Assembly (NCBI GenBank): GCA_028709785.1
Contig: JAQUTK010000025.1
Coordinates: forward strand, 1 to 56,468
Reading direction: 5' to 3'
Origin: Bacteroidales bacterium
GTDB lineage: Bacteria > Bacteroidota > Bacteroidia > Bacteroidales > JAQUTK01
Length of the DNA: 56,468 nucleotides
The position numbers and the translations under genes were made by a program. Positions 17,948 to 26,533 of this stretch are shown in pieces; within the stretch, counting starts at the first letter, position 1; the number at the start of each line of letters is the position of its first letter. The notes under the pieces are model-generated. The model did not search any database and was not told the DNA's origin. It worked only from the letters and a program-made list of their open reading frames with translations.

Positions 17948-19987
17948 TTATGGTATAGCTAATTTTCTGACAGAATTATTTATTGTGATTATATACAGCC
18001 CTCTTGGCAAAGAAACTTTATAAGATGTTTCAGTTACTTCTCTTTGAATGAGGATCTGTCCGGTCATATCTGTGATACAGAGTTTGATAGTACTGTTGTT
18101 TTCAATGTGTACTTCTCCCGGAGTAACATAGAATGAGATGTTATCTGCCACAGGTTTTTGACCGGTAGTGACAGGATGAACATAACCTCTCTCATTAAAC
18201 TTCCATTGCTGGTTGCCATTATTTGCATCCGTAATCCACATACCGATTGTATTTCCATTACTCGTGCTTGTGCTGTAGTTGTCAACAGACATACCGGAAT
18301 AGACATTTATGAGAGAAAATACTCCGTATTGTCGCTCTTCAAGTTTCCATTCCTGTGATGGGTTGTGATATTGGTATTGATTGATGCAAAGCAAGTAGTA
18401 ACTCGGATAATTGGACGGAATACCTCCATCATCTGTTTTACGGTATGCCTCAAGCATCTTATCAGAATATTTATTGGTTATCGTATAAGATCCGTATCCT
18501 GTTGCTGTAAAACGAAAGAGTTGACTTTTCAATGGGCCATCCTTTACAGACCAAAGTACAGTAGGAGTAAGGTCGTCGCTGAGACTATCCTTCAAGTCGA
18601 GTGCTTTATCATTTAAAAAGTTTGTCAGAGTGTACCATTTATTTTCATCGATCTCAAAGGTTTTCGTCATTTCACCAAAGTTTGCAAAAATCGAATCAAG
18701 TCCGGTGATATGATCCGACATAAAATTACGCACAAACGAGACTTCCGCTTCAAAAGAACCACGGGTAGTCAGTTCGAGATGGGTAATGGTATTCAGTGTG
18801 GGCCACCTTTCATAATTTAACTTCTGAGAGGCATCCAAAAGAGTTTCTGTTGAATCAATAAACGAGGCAATACGACCTCTCAATTCTTTGTCGCGAATCT
18901 CTACCCATCGGTTGCGAAGCCTCTCATTAATCTCCGGACAGGTAAAGAGACGTTTCAAGGCTTTGGGAATAGAGCCAAACTGATGTGCATGATAGAGCAT
19001 TAGTTCGTTGCGTGTATCTCCCAAACGTCTGTCATTGGCAAAAGCAATGTCATAATCCCACATCGGACCAAATGTGAATTGTGTCTTTCCCCGGTCTTTC
19101 ATGAGGTTCATGCTCCAGAAGCAATCAGGATTGGCTGTCAGTTCGCAGGCAATATACCAGTTAATCATTGCATCAATGTCCAGATACTTCCGGATACTAT
19201 CCAACGAATCTCCTCTCTTATAATTCAGGATCAGTGTCTCAAACTTGTTGAAGTAGTTGATAATATAGTTGCGTTGTTGAAGGTTGATTTCATCATCCTT
19301 AGGATATTTGATAGAGACAGGCGTACTATTGATACTGAGAAATCCTTCCGGAAAAGAGGCTCCGGATTTGATCGAAGAATAGTTGGCATAGCCATCAATT
19401 TCCAGCAGGTATCCACCTTCAATCTCAGGCAGCTTTGTGTCGGTACTCTTTTGTTTAGTAATATCCACCCGGTCGCCACTTACTTCCACTTGGTCGGTAA
19501 CCAGATAATTGCCCAGAAAATCATTGTTGAGCACCACATCGACAAAACGGAATGATGGAGAGAAATAGATATCACAGAGTGTACTGATCTTTAATGCCAG
19601 CGCATTGCGAATCAGTGACTTGTCGGCGTAGTGTGCCAATATGGGCCAGGTCTTGTCTTTGGCAGGCATACCCAGCAGATTGGTTTTGCTGTTAAGTTTG
19701 ATACGGTAGGGCTTCTTTGCCCAGTTCCAGGTACCGTTGCCTCGTCCACGGATCTCAATAGAATCGTCTTTTAACGAATCTGCTCCGGCAATGTATAGCT
19801 TCCCTTTTACACTGATATCTCTACTGACTACCGGTTCGGCGGTTGTGATGTAAAAAGAGGGAAGGTTGGTAAGTTGAGCCCTCTTGCTCATCTTAAGAGC
19901 AAGATTGGCGTCGAGCTGTCCCTGCGCCTGAAAGAACACTAAAGTAAATAGAAAGACAAGTGTAAATAGTCTGCGGTACCTTCTCAT
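17948..19987 (-). CDS. CotH-kinase-like exported protein, paralog 3
   Basis: The 679-residue protein has a signal peptide ending near FFQAQG. CotH motifs include RGRGNGTWNWAKKPYRIKL, LLGMPAKDKTWPILAHYADKSLIRNALAL, SGDRVDI, GGYLLEIDGYANY, KYPKDDEI and FGPMWDYDIAFAND. A trefoil-like region carries NDKALDLKDS and SQEWKLEE, and a T9SS-like tail ends GLYIITINNSVRKLAIP. It lies 17 bp downstream of paralog 4 and 5 bp upstream of paralog 2, in the middle of a three-gene transcript. The four copies keep the same domain order and differ most in the tail and trefoil region, as expected for duplicated surface proteins under diversification. Confidence 0.85.
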   Translation of the reverse strand: MRRYRRLFTLVFLFTLVFFQAQGQLDANLALKMSKRAQLTNLPSFYITTAEPVVSRDISVKGKLYIAGADSLKDDSIEIRGRGNGTWNWAKKPYRIKLNSKTNLLGMPAKDKTWPILAHYADKSLIRNALALKISTLCDIYFSPSFRFVDVVLNNDFLGNYLVTDQVEVSGDRVDITKQKSTDTKLPEIEGGYLLEIDGYANYSSIKSGASFPEGFLSINSTPVSIKYPKDDEINLQQRNYIINYFNKFETLILNYKRGDSLDSIRKYLDIDAMINWYIACELTANPDCFWSMNLMKDRGKTQFTFGPMWDYDIAFANDRRLGDTRNELMLYHAHQFGSIPKALKRLFTCPEINERLRNRWVEIRDKELRGRIASFIDSTETLLDASQKLNYERWPTLNTITHLELTTRGSFEAEVSFVRNFMSDHITGLDSIFANFGEMTKTFEIDENKWYTLTNFLNDKALDLKDSLSDDLTPTVLWSVKDGPLKSQLFRFTATGYGSYTITNKYSDKMLEAYRKTDDGGIPSNYPSYYLLCINQYQYHNPSQEWKLEERQYGVFSLINVYSGMSVDNYSTSTSNGNTIGMWITDANNGNQQWKFNERGYVHPVTTGQKPVADNISFYVTPGEVHIENNSTIKLCITDMTGQILIQREVTETSYKVSLPRGLYIITINNSVRKLAIP

Positions 19988-20004
19988 GAAACTTATCTTA
20001 TTCT

Positions 20005-22056
20005 TTAGGGTATGATGACTTTATATACTGTCTTGTCCACTTTCAGAATGTAGGTACCACTCTGAAGTGTGATCTCATACGAAGTAGCATTGATCATCCG
20101 TTGGAAGATGATTTTGCCGCTCAGATCTGTAATCAGAAGAGGCGCGGTTACTTTGCTCTCCATATGCAGACATCCATTTGTGACGTATATGCTCGCATTG
20201 GCTTCATTCAGCATATTTTCCGGCGTATTGGGATCAACCAGCGTTACGGCATTGAATTTCCATTGCTGATTGGGATTGGATGCTGAAGCAGTCCATGTAT
20301 TAATTTCGTTACCATCCAGACTACTGCCACCATAGTTGTCAATGGCCAAACCGGAGTATTTGTTGACCAGCATAAAGATGCCTGACTGTAACTCTTCAAG
20401 CTTCCATAACTGTGATTCATTGGAAGCATTGTATGTGTTTATACAAAGTGTATAATCGGCAGGGTTAGTAGATGAAATACTATCTGGGTCAATCTCCAGC
20501 GCAGCTTCAAGTACTTTATCCGACTCTTTATTTGTCACCATATAATAGGTATTGTCAAGCGTAGTAAAACGGAAGAGCTGACTTTCCATGTTTCCTTCTG
20601 AATTGGTCCAAAGAACTGTAGGAGTATAATCTTCAGACGAACTGTTTTGCACATCCAGCGCTTTATTAACAGCCACGTTCGTGAGCGTGTACCAAACATT
20701 TTCGTTCAGTTCAAACTGAACCATCAGTTCTTCAAACTTACTAAATATACTGTCCAGCGAAGCAATATGATCGGTCATAAAAGTGCGGAGAAAATCCACT
20801 TCTGCTTCGTATGACCCACGTGCTTCGAGTTCGAGATAGACGGTCTGGTCGAGTATTGGCCATCGTTCAAAGTTTAGCTTTTGAGAGGAGTCGAGAGCAG
20901 TAGTCGTTGAGTCAATGAATGCAGTCAGACGATCTTTTAGTCCTGCATCGCGAATCTCAGCCCATCTGGCTTTTACTTTCTGATTAATGTATGGTATAGC
21001 AAACAGTCTGAGAAGCAGTGTACGCATAGAGCCACAATTGTGAGCCTTATGAAGCATCAGATCGTTACGGGTATCGCCTAAACGGCTGTCATTGGCAAAA
21101 GAGATATCATTGTCCCACATCGGACCAAAAGATATTTGCATGTTTCCGCTGTCTTTTTTCATATAGATGCTCCAGATGAAGTCGGGGTTTGCAGACAATT
21201 CGGAGGCAATATACCAGTTGACAAAACTATCGATATTCAGATATTTCGAGATACTATCTATCGGATCTCCTTTCTTATAGTTGAGAATAGTCGATTCAAA
21301 CTTGTTAAAATGGTTGATGATATAGTCGCGTTGCGCTTTATTGATCTCATCATCTTTCGGATACTTGATGGAGACAGGCGTGTTGTTGGCACTTAAAAAG
21401 CCTTCGGGAAAGATGGCACCTTCGACAGGTGTCATGATGGCAAATCCATCAATTTCCAGCAGATAACCTCCGCTAATAGCAGGTAGTACGGAGTCTGTTG
21501 TTGCTTGTTTAACAACATCCACCCGGTCACCGCTCACTTCGACCTGGTCTGTCGCCATATAGTTACCCAGGAACTCGTCGTTAAGTACAACGTCTACAAA
21601 CCGATAGGCAGGAGTGTAATATAAGCCGCACAGTTTGCTGATCTCAAAGGCAACGGCATTTCTGACGAGAGACTTATCTGCATAGTTTGCGAGGATAGGC
21701 CAGGTCTTATCTTTTGCCGGCATATCAAGAAGGTTATACTTTTTGTAGAGTTTGGTCCGATAAGGTTTCTTCGCCATTCCCCAGGTTGAGTTTCCCCGTC
21801 CCCGTATTTCGATTGAATCGTTATATTTACCAGCCTGTTCAGCCGGGCCTGCCACATAAAGAGTTCCTTTCACATTGATATCCTTGCTGACGACCGGAAC
21901 AGTATCTACAGTCGAAATATAGAACGTCGGGAGATTTGTGAGTTGTCTTTTCTCACTGATAGCATCAGTAATGTCTGCAAGCCCCTGAGCTTCAGAAGGC
22001 GTTATTGCCGCTGACAATAACGCTGCAATTGCTAGTATTGTTTGAATTGCTTTCAT
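20005..22056 (-). CDS. CotH-kinase-like exported protein, paralog 4 (first gene of the array)
   Basis: The 683-residue protein has a signal peptide ending near ITPSEAQG. CotH motifs are RGRGNSTWGMAKKPYRTKL, LLDMPAKDKTWPILANYADKSLVRNAVAF, SGDRVDV, KYPKDDEI and FGPMWDNDISFAND. A trefoil-like region contains NKALDVQNSSSEDYTPTVLW and SQLWKLEE, and the T9SS-like tail ends SGTYILKVDKTVYKVIIP. It is the upstream gene of the array. On the minus strand, TATATTTA at 22096-22089 is one base off the -7 consensus and may be its promoter. The set probably acts at the cell surface; a phosphotransfer activity is possible by family but untested here. Confidence 0.85.
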   Translation of the reverse strand: MKAIQTILAIAALLSAAITPSEAQGLADITDAISEKRQLTNLPTFYISTVDTVPVVSKDINVKGTLYVAGPAEQAGKYNDSIEIRGRGNSTWGMAKKPYRTKLYKKYNLLDMPAKDKTWPILANYADKSLVRNAVAFEISKLCGLYYTPAYRFVDVVLNDEFLGNYMATDQVEVSGDRVDVVKQATTDSVLPAISGGYLLEIDGFAIMTPVEGAIFPEGFLSANNTPVSIKYPKDDEINKAQRDYIINHFNKFESTILNYKKGDPIDSISKYLNIDSFVNWYIASELSANPDFIWSIYMKKDSGNMQISFGPMWDNDISFANDSRLGDTRNDLMLHKAHNCGSMRTLLLRLFAIPYINQKVKARWAEIRDAGLKDRLTAFIDSTTTALDSSQKLNFERWPILDQTVYLELEARGSYEAEVDFLRTFMTDHIASLDSIFSKFEELMVQFELNENVWYTLTNVAVNKALDVQNSSSEDYTPTVLWTNSEGNMESQLFRFTTLDNTYYMVTNKESDKVLEAALEIDPDSISSTNPADYTLCINTYNASNESQLWKLEELQSGIFMLVNKYSGLAIDNYGGSSLDGNEINTWTASASNPNQQWKFNAVTLVDPNTPENMLNEANASIYVTNGCLHMESKVTAPLLITDLSGKIIFQRMINATSYEITLQSGTYILKVDKTVYKVIIP

Positions 22057-22183
22057 GAGATTAAACTATTTATCAGATAAATACTCTGTAAATATAGATA
22101 TGATTGTTGAGATTGCAATGCTTAATTACTAAAAAATAACGCGTTGTTATTCACTTTTGGTTCTGGAATTCAGAAGAATGCGG

Positions 22184-22191
22184 TACCTTTG
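22184..22191 (+). promoter_or_regulatory. Putative -7 element of the MATE gene
   Basis: TACCTTTG matches TAnnTTTG exactly. The predicted start near 22200 leaves a leader of about 10 nt before ATG 22210 and rules out the TTG at 22144 as a start. Confidence 0.55.
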
Positions 22192-22209
22192 CAAAAAAAA
22201 TATGATTCA

Positions 22210-23583
22210 ATGACAAAAGAAGCTTCACATACCCGATTAGGAACAGAGAATATTGGCAAATTATTAACGCAATATGCAGTCCCATCGGTTATTGCAATGA
22301 CAGCCGCATCCATCTACAATATTGTCGACAGCATCTTTATCGGGCATGGGGTAGGAGCCTTAGCTATCACCGGACTGGCAATTACTTTTCCATTTATGAA
22401 TCTTGCCGCTGCTTTTGGTTCTTTGGTGGGAGTAGGAGCCTCTTCCATCCTTTCTGTGAAGCTTGGTCAGAAAGATGAAGAGAGTGCCAATCTGGTATTG
22501 GGTAATCTGGTCGTACTCTGTCTGATTATCGGAACACTCTTTACCACGGTCTCTCTTCTGTTTCTTGATCCGATACTTCTCTTTTTTGGCGCAAGTGAAG
22601 TTACTTTGCCGTATGCACGCGATTTTATGCAGATTATTCTGATTGGAAATATTGTTACCCATACATTCCTGGGGTTGAATGCGATGTTGAGAGCATCTGG
22701 AAATCCGACTAAGTCAATGGTTGCAATGATTTGTACGGTTCTGATCAATTGCGCGTTAAACGCATTCTTTATATTTGTGCTGAAACTGGGCATTCGTGGA
22801 GCTGCTACTGCCACTGTTCTTGCTCAGGTTATGGCACTTACCTGGGAGCTTTATTATTTTTCCCGTAAGACTTCGCCCATTCATTTCACAATGAAATCCT
22901 TCTTGCTGAAAAAGCAGATTACCAAAAGTATCATGGCCATAGGAATGTCTCCATTCCTAATGAATGTTGCGGGCTGTTTTGTCGTGATACTAATCAATCT
23001 GGGACTGAAGAAATATGGCGGAGACCTGATGATTGGTGCGTATGGGATTGCCAATCGGATCGGATTCTTCTTTGTGATGATCGTGATAGGTATCAACCAG
23101 GGTATGCAGCCTATTGCAGGCTACAATTATGGTGCCGGTCATTATCAAAGACTCTTAGAGGTCTTGAAGCTTACCATTATCTGTGCGACTATTGTGACTA
23201 CCGCTGCTTTTCTTGCGGGTATGTTTATACCACGAATAGTGGCATCTGCTTTTACCACCGATCAGGAAATGATCGAGATGGCTGCAAAGGGAATTTCCAT
23301 CATGCTCTTATGCTTTCCAATCATCGGAACTCAGATGGTTGCGTGTAACTTCTTCCAGTCTATTGGCAAGGCAAATATTGCCATCTTTCTTTCGTTGACA
23401 CGTCAACTGATCTTTTTAATACCTTTCCTTATTATCTTTCCTCACCTGTTTGAAAATGGAGCTATGGGAATCTGGTATAGTATGCCGGTTTCCGATTTCC
23501 TGGCATCTGTAGTTGCTTACTGGGTACTTGCCCGAAATTACCGGATTTTAAAGAAAAAGGCTCTCGAAGAATCGGCCAATTGA
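22210..23583 (+). CDS. MATE-family multidrug/cation efflux transporter
   Basis: The 457-residue polytopic protein has about twelve hydrophobic segments in two similar halves, as in the multidrug and toxic compound extrusion family. Typical stretches are GTENIGKLLTQYAVPSVIAMTAASIYNIVDSIFIGHGVG near the N-terminus and GINQGMQPIAGYNYGAGHY in the second half, both signatures of the DinF/NorM-like MATE branch. It would export organic cations or other small molecules using a Na+ or H+ gradient. The substrate is unknown. The gene is monocistronic and divergent from the CotH array. Confidence 0.92.
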   Translation: MTKEASHTRLGTENIGKLLTQYAVPSVIAMTAASIYNIVDSIFIGHGVGALAITGLAITFPFMNLAAAFGSLVGVGASSILSVKLGQKDEESANLVLGNLVVLCLIIGTLFTTVSLLFLDPILLFFGASEVTLPYARDFMQIILIGNIVTHTFLGLNAMLRASGNPTKSMVAMICTVLINCALNAFFIFVLKLGIRGAATATVLAQVMALTWELYYFSRKTSPIHFTMKSFLLKKQITKSIMAIGMSPFLMNVAGCFVVILINLGLKKYGGDLMIGAYGIANRIGFFFVMIVIGINQGMQPIAGYNYGAGHYQRLLEVLKLTIICATIVTTAAFLAGMFIPRIVASAFTTDQEMIEMAAKGISIMLLCFPIIGTQMVACNFFQSIGKANIAIFLSLTRQLIFLIPFLIIFPHLFENGAMGIWYSMPVSDFLASVVAYWVLARNYRILKKKALEESAN

Positions 23584-23706
23584 GTATCAGTAATAGAAGT
23601 ATCTGAAGAATAGAGTCTCTTTGGAGAGAAACAAAACTTCCAAATTATATTTAAACGAATGGTTTGATTAATCTTATAATTCGTCTGACTAACAAGATTA
23701 TAGATA

Positions 23707-25344
23707 TTATCCTTTTCTTTCCAGTTCTCTCAGTGAATCCATCTTTTTGTTTTCCAGAAACTCATAGATACCACAAAGATGTTCTTTTACTTTCTTGTTG
23801 CCAAACTCATACACCTTGGTTACTAATCCGTCCAGGAAGTCACGATCGTGCGACACAACAATCAAGGTACCGTCAAAATCATTCAGTGCCGACTTGAGTA
23901 TATCTTTTGTCTTCAGGTCAAGATGATTCGTCGGCTCATCAAGAATTAAAAGATTGACAGGTTCCAGCAATAGCTTGATCATAGCCAGACGAGTCCTTTC
24001 TCCACCTGAAAGCACTTTTACCTTTTTGGAGGATTCTTCTCCACCAAACATGAAAGCTCCGAGCAGATCGCGTATTTTGTTGCGGATATCACCAACGGCA
24101 ATATCATCGATTGTCTGGAAGACTGTCAGGTTCTCATCCAAGAGAGAGGCTTGGTTTTGTGCAAAATAACCAATCTGTACATTGTGTCCCAATGTCAGTG
24201 TGCCGGCATGTTCAATCTCTTTCATGATACACTTTACGAACGTTGATTTTCCTTCACCGTTCTTACCAACAAAGGCTACTTTGTCGCCGCGCTCTATGGT
24301 GAGGTTCGCATTGCTGAATACCAGATGATCACCATACGATTTGCCCACACCTTCCATGATAACCGGATAGTTGCCGGAACGGGGAGATGGGGGAAATTTC
24401 AGTCGAAGGGCTGAGGTATCTTCTTCATCTACTTCCAGAATTTCCAGCTTTTCGAGCATCTTTACCCTGCTTTGTACCTGGAGTGTTTTGGAGTAAGTGC
24501 CTTTGAATCGCTCAATGAATTCCTTGTTATCGGCAATCATTTTCTGTTGATCTTCAAATGCTTTCTGCTGTTGTTCACGTCTTTCCAGACGCAATTGCAG
24601 GTATTTGGAATAGTTTACTTTATAGTCGTAGATACGTCCCATGGTAACTTCAATGGTACGTGTGGTAATATTGTCCACAAACTTACGGTCGTGACTGATT
24701 ACTATAACAGCTTTGGCACTGTTGATCAGAAAATCTTCCAGCCACTGTATCGATTCGATATCCAGATGATTGGTTGGCTCATCCAGTAAAAGAACGTCCG
24801 GATTTTGGAGAATGAGTTTGGCCAGTTCAATTCGCATGCGCCACCCTCCGCTAAAGTCGCTGGTCTGACGTTTGAAATCATCCCGCGAAAAGCCGAGTCC
24901 CAACAAAGCTTTCTCAACATCTTCTTCGTAATTGGTCGCGTCAATAGCGTAAAACTTCTCGCTTAAAGCAGAAACCTCTTCAATGAGCTCCATATAACTG
25001 TCGCTCTCATAGTCTGTTCGGATCTCCAGCTCCTTGTTTATCCGGTCTATTTCAGCTTGCATTTCATGCAATTTAGAGAATGCCTGGGATGCTTCTTCAA
25101 AGACAGTTCTGCCATCCTCCGTCATCAAATGCTGCGGTAGATAAGCGATCACACTATCTTTTGGAGCAGAGATCTTGCCACGTGAAGGCGTACGTGTGCC
25201 TGAGAGAATTTTCAACAACGTACTCTTTCCTGCACCGTTTTTTCCCATCAGGGCAATACGGTCTTTCTCATTAATCACAAATGAAACATCACTAAAAAGG
25301 GTGGTTCCCCCAAACTCTACAGCTAATCCGTCTACTGAAATCAT
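23707..25344 (-). CDS. ABC-F family ATPase (ribosome-associated type)
   Basis: The 545-residue soluble protein has two tandem ABC ATPase domains. The first has Walker A GKNGAGKST, signature SGGWRMRIELAKLI and LLLDEPTNHLD. The second has GKNGEGKST, LSGGERTRLAMIKLL and LLILDEPTNHLD. A charged linker (about residues 245-310, rich in E, K, Q and R) separates them. There are no membrane segments, which is diagnostic of ABC-F proteins that act on ribosomes in translation or antibiotic protection. It resembles the YdiF/Uup/EttA group; I cannot tell which subfamily or claim resistance. A TACCTTTG promoter element lies just upstream. Confidence 0.92.
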   Translation of the reverse strand: MISVDGLAVEFGGTTLFSDVSFVINEKDRIALMGKNGAGKSTLLKILSGTRTPSRGKISAPKDSVIAYLPQHLMTEDGRTVFEEASQAFSKLHEMQAEIDRINKELEIRTDYESDSYMELIEEVSALSEKFYAIDATNYEEDVEKALLGLGFSRDDFKRQTSDFSGGWRMRIELAKLILQNPDVLLLDEPTNHLDIESIQWLEDFLINSAKAVIVISHDRKFVDNITTRTIEVTMGRIYDYKVNYSKYLQLRLERREQQQKAFEDQQKMIADNKEFIERFKGTYSKTLQVQSRVKMLEKLEILEVDEEDTSALRLKFPPSPRSGNYPVIMEGVGKSYGDHLVFSNANLTIERGDKVAFVGKNGEGKSTFVKCIMKEIEHAGTLTLGHNVQIGYFAQNQASLLDENLTVFQTIDDIAVGDIRNKIRDLLGAFMFGGEESSKKVKVLSGGERTRLAMIKLLLEPVNLLILDEPTNHLDLKTKDILKSALNDFDGTLIVVSHDRDFLDGLVTKVYEFGNKKVKEHLCGIYEFLENKKMDSLRELERKG

Positions 25345-25365
25345 TCTTGTTTTTCTTTAAGGGCG

Positions 25366-25373
25366 CAAAGGTA
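25366..25373 (-). promoter_or_regulatory. Putative -7 element of the ABC-F gene
   Basis: The minus strand reads TACCTTTG (TAnnTTTG), placing the transcription start about 14 nt before the ATG at 25344. Confidence 0.5.
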
Positions 25374-25461
25374 GTGTTTTTTTGCTGAACAGAAAAGGGG
25401 CTGTCGTTCATATTGAGGCGACATATCGGGGGATGAACTCATTTTGTACACAGACAACAGA

Positions 25462-25499
25462 AAGCCGGGATTCGAATTGCTTATTCGAAGTCCCGGCTT
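25462..25499 (-). terminator. Hairpin terminator after panB
   Basis: A long stem AAGCCGGGA...TCCCGGCTT, with a one-base irregularity and the inner pairing TTCGAAT/ATTCGAA, lies about 40 bp after the panB stop. A T-rich tail is present on the minus strand. Confidence 0.75.
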
Positions 25500-25538
25500 A
25501 TATCTCGGATTTCAAAAGTTGATTGGATCTTTTTGAAA

Positions 25539-26366
25539 TCAGTATTGCTCTTTATCGTTGGGGAAGTCCCTTGATTTTACGTCATTAATATATTCCTTGC
25601 ACGCTTTTGTGATGACCTCTTGCAGATTCGCATAGCGGCGTAAGAAACGTGGAGAGAAACCTTGCGTCAGACCAAGCATATCGTGCATCACAAGCACTTG
25701 TCCATCCACACCACCTCCGGCACCGATACCAATGACCGGAATCGTCAGTTCAGATGCCACTTGGGCAGCCAGCTTAGCAGGGATCTTTTCAAGCACCAAT
25801 GCAAAGCAACCCAGTTCTTCCAAAATATGTGCGTCTTCAATCAGTTTATTAGCTTCCGCTTCTTCTTTGGCACGAACGGTGTATGTACCAAACTTATTGA
25901 TAGATTGCGGGGTCAGTCCCAGGTGTCCCATAATCGGTATGCCTGCTGATAATATCCGGCGCACCGATTCTTTAATTTCGGCTCCGCCTTCCATTTTGAG
26001 ACAGTCCGCATGACTTTCCTTCATGATCCGTATCGCAGAAGCGACAGCTTCCAACGCATTTCCCTGATAGGTACCAAACGGCATATCTACAACGACCAAT
26101 GCGCGTTTCACTGCCTTCATGACAGACTTGCCGTGGTAAATCATTTGATCCAGTGTTATCGGAAGTGTTGTAATATTACCGGCCATTACATTGGAAGCAG
26201 AATCACCGACCAACAACACATCGATACCGGCACCATCAAGAATCGTAGCTGAAGTATAATCGTAAGCGGTTAGCATGGAAATCTTTTCTCCTCTTTGTTT
26301 CATTTCTAACAAACGGTGTGTGGTTACTTTGCGATCTTCATCCTTCTGTTGAGCATAAGTTGACAT
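25539..26366 (-). CDS. panB: 3-methyl-2-oxobutanoate hydroxymethyltransferase (ketopantoate synthesis)
   Basis: The 275-residue enzyme transfers a hydroxymethyl group from 5,10-methylene-THF to 2-oxoisovalerate, the first step of pantothenate and coenzyme A synthesis. Visible motifs are [73 protein letters not shown] and [21 protein letters not shown], all in the canonical order and with full family length. It begins 32 bp downstream of a tRNA-Arg gene on the same strand with no promoter of its own visible, so it may be transcribed with the tRNA. Confidence 0.96.
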   Translation of the reverse strand: MSTYAQQKDEDRKVTTHRLLEMKQRGEKISMLTAYDYTSATILDGAGIDVLLVGDSASNVMAGNITTLPITLDQMIYHGKSVMKAVKRALVVVDMPFGTYQGNALEAVASAIRIMKESHADCLKMEGGAEIKESVRRILSAGIPIMGHLGLTPQSINKFGTYTVRAKEEAEANKLIEDAHILEELGCFALVLEKIPAKLAAQVASELTIPVIGIGAGGGVDGQVLVMHDMLGLTQGFSPRFLRRYANLQEVITKACKEYINDVKSRDFPNDKEQY

Positions 26367-26398
26367 CTTGTATCCCTTTCTTTTAGTTAGTTATAAAG

Positions 26399-26470
26399 TA
26401 GCTTCGCCGGGAATCGAACCCGGATCTATGGTTTAGGAAACCACTATTCTATCCGTTGAACTACGGAGCC
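26399..26470 (-). tRNA. tRNA-Arg (anticodon CCT)
   Basis: The minus strand folds into a full cloverleaf of 72 nt without encoded CCA. The acceptor stem is 7 bp, with one G-U wobble and one C-A mismatch at pair 5-68. The D stem is GTTC/GAAT, the anticodon stem GTGGT/ACCAT with loop TTCCTAA, giving anticodon CCT (reads AGG, Arg), and the T arm is CCGGG-TTCGATT-CCCGG. A strong promoter match lies just upstream and panB follows. Confidence 0.93.
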
Positions 26471-26484
26471 CTTTTTGGAGAGGG

Positions 26485-26492
26485 CAAAAGTA
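26485..26492 (-). promoter_or_regulatory. Promoter of tRNA-Arg (and possibly panB)
   Basis: The minus strand reads TACTTTTG with a TTG 20 bp further upstream (26515-26513). This is a good Bacteroidota TTG-N20-TAnnTTTG promoter ending about 8 nt before the mature tRNA 5' end. Confidence 0.6.
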
Positions 26493-26533
26493 GTTCATTA
26501 AATTGAAACAGACAAGAACAGCCGGATCAAATA

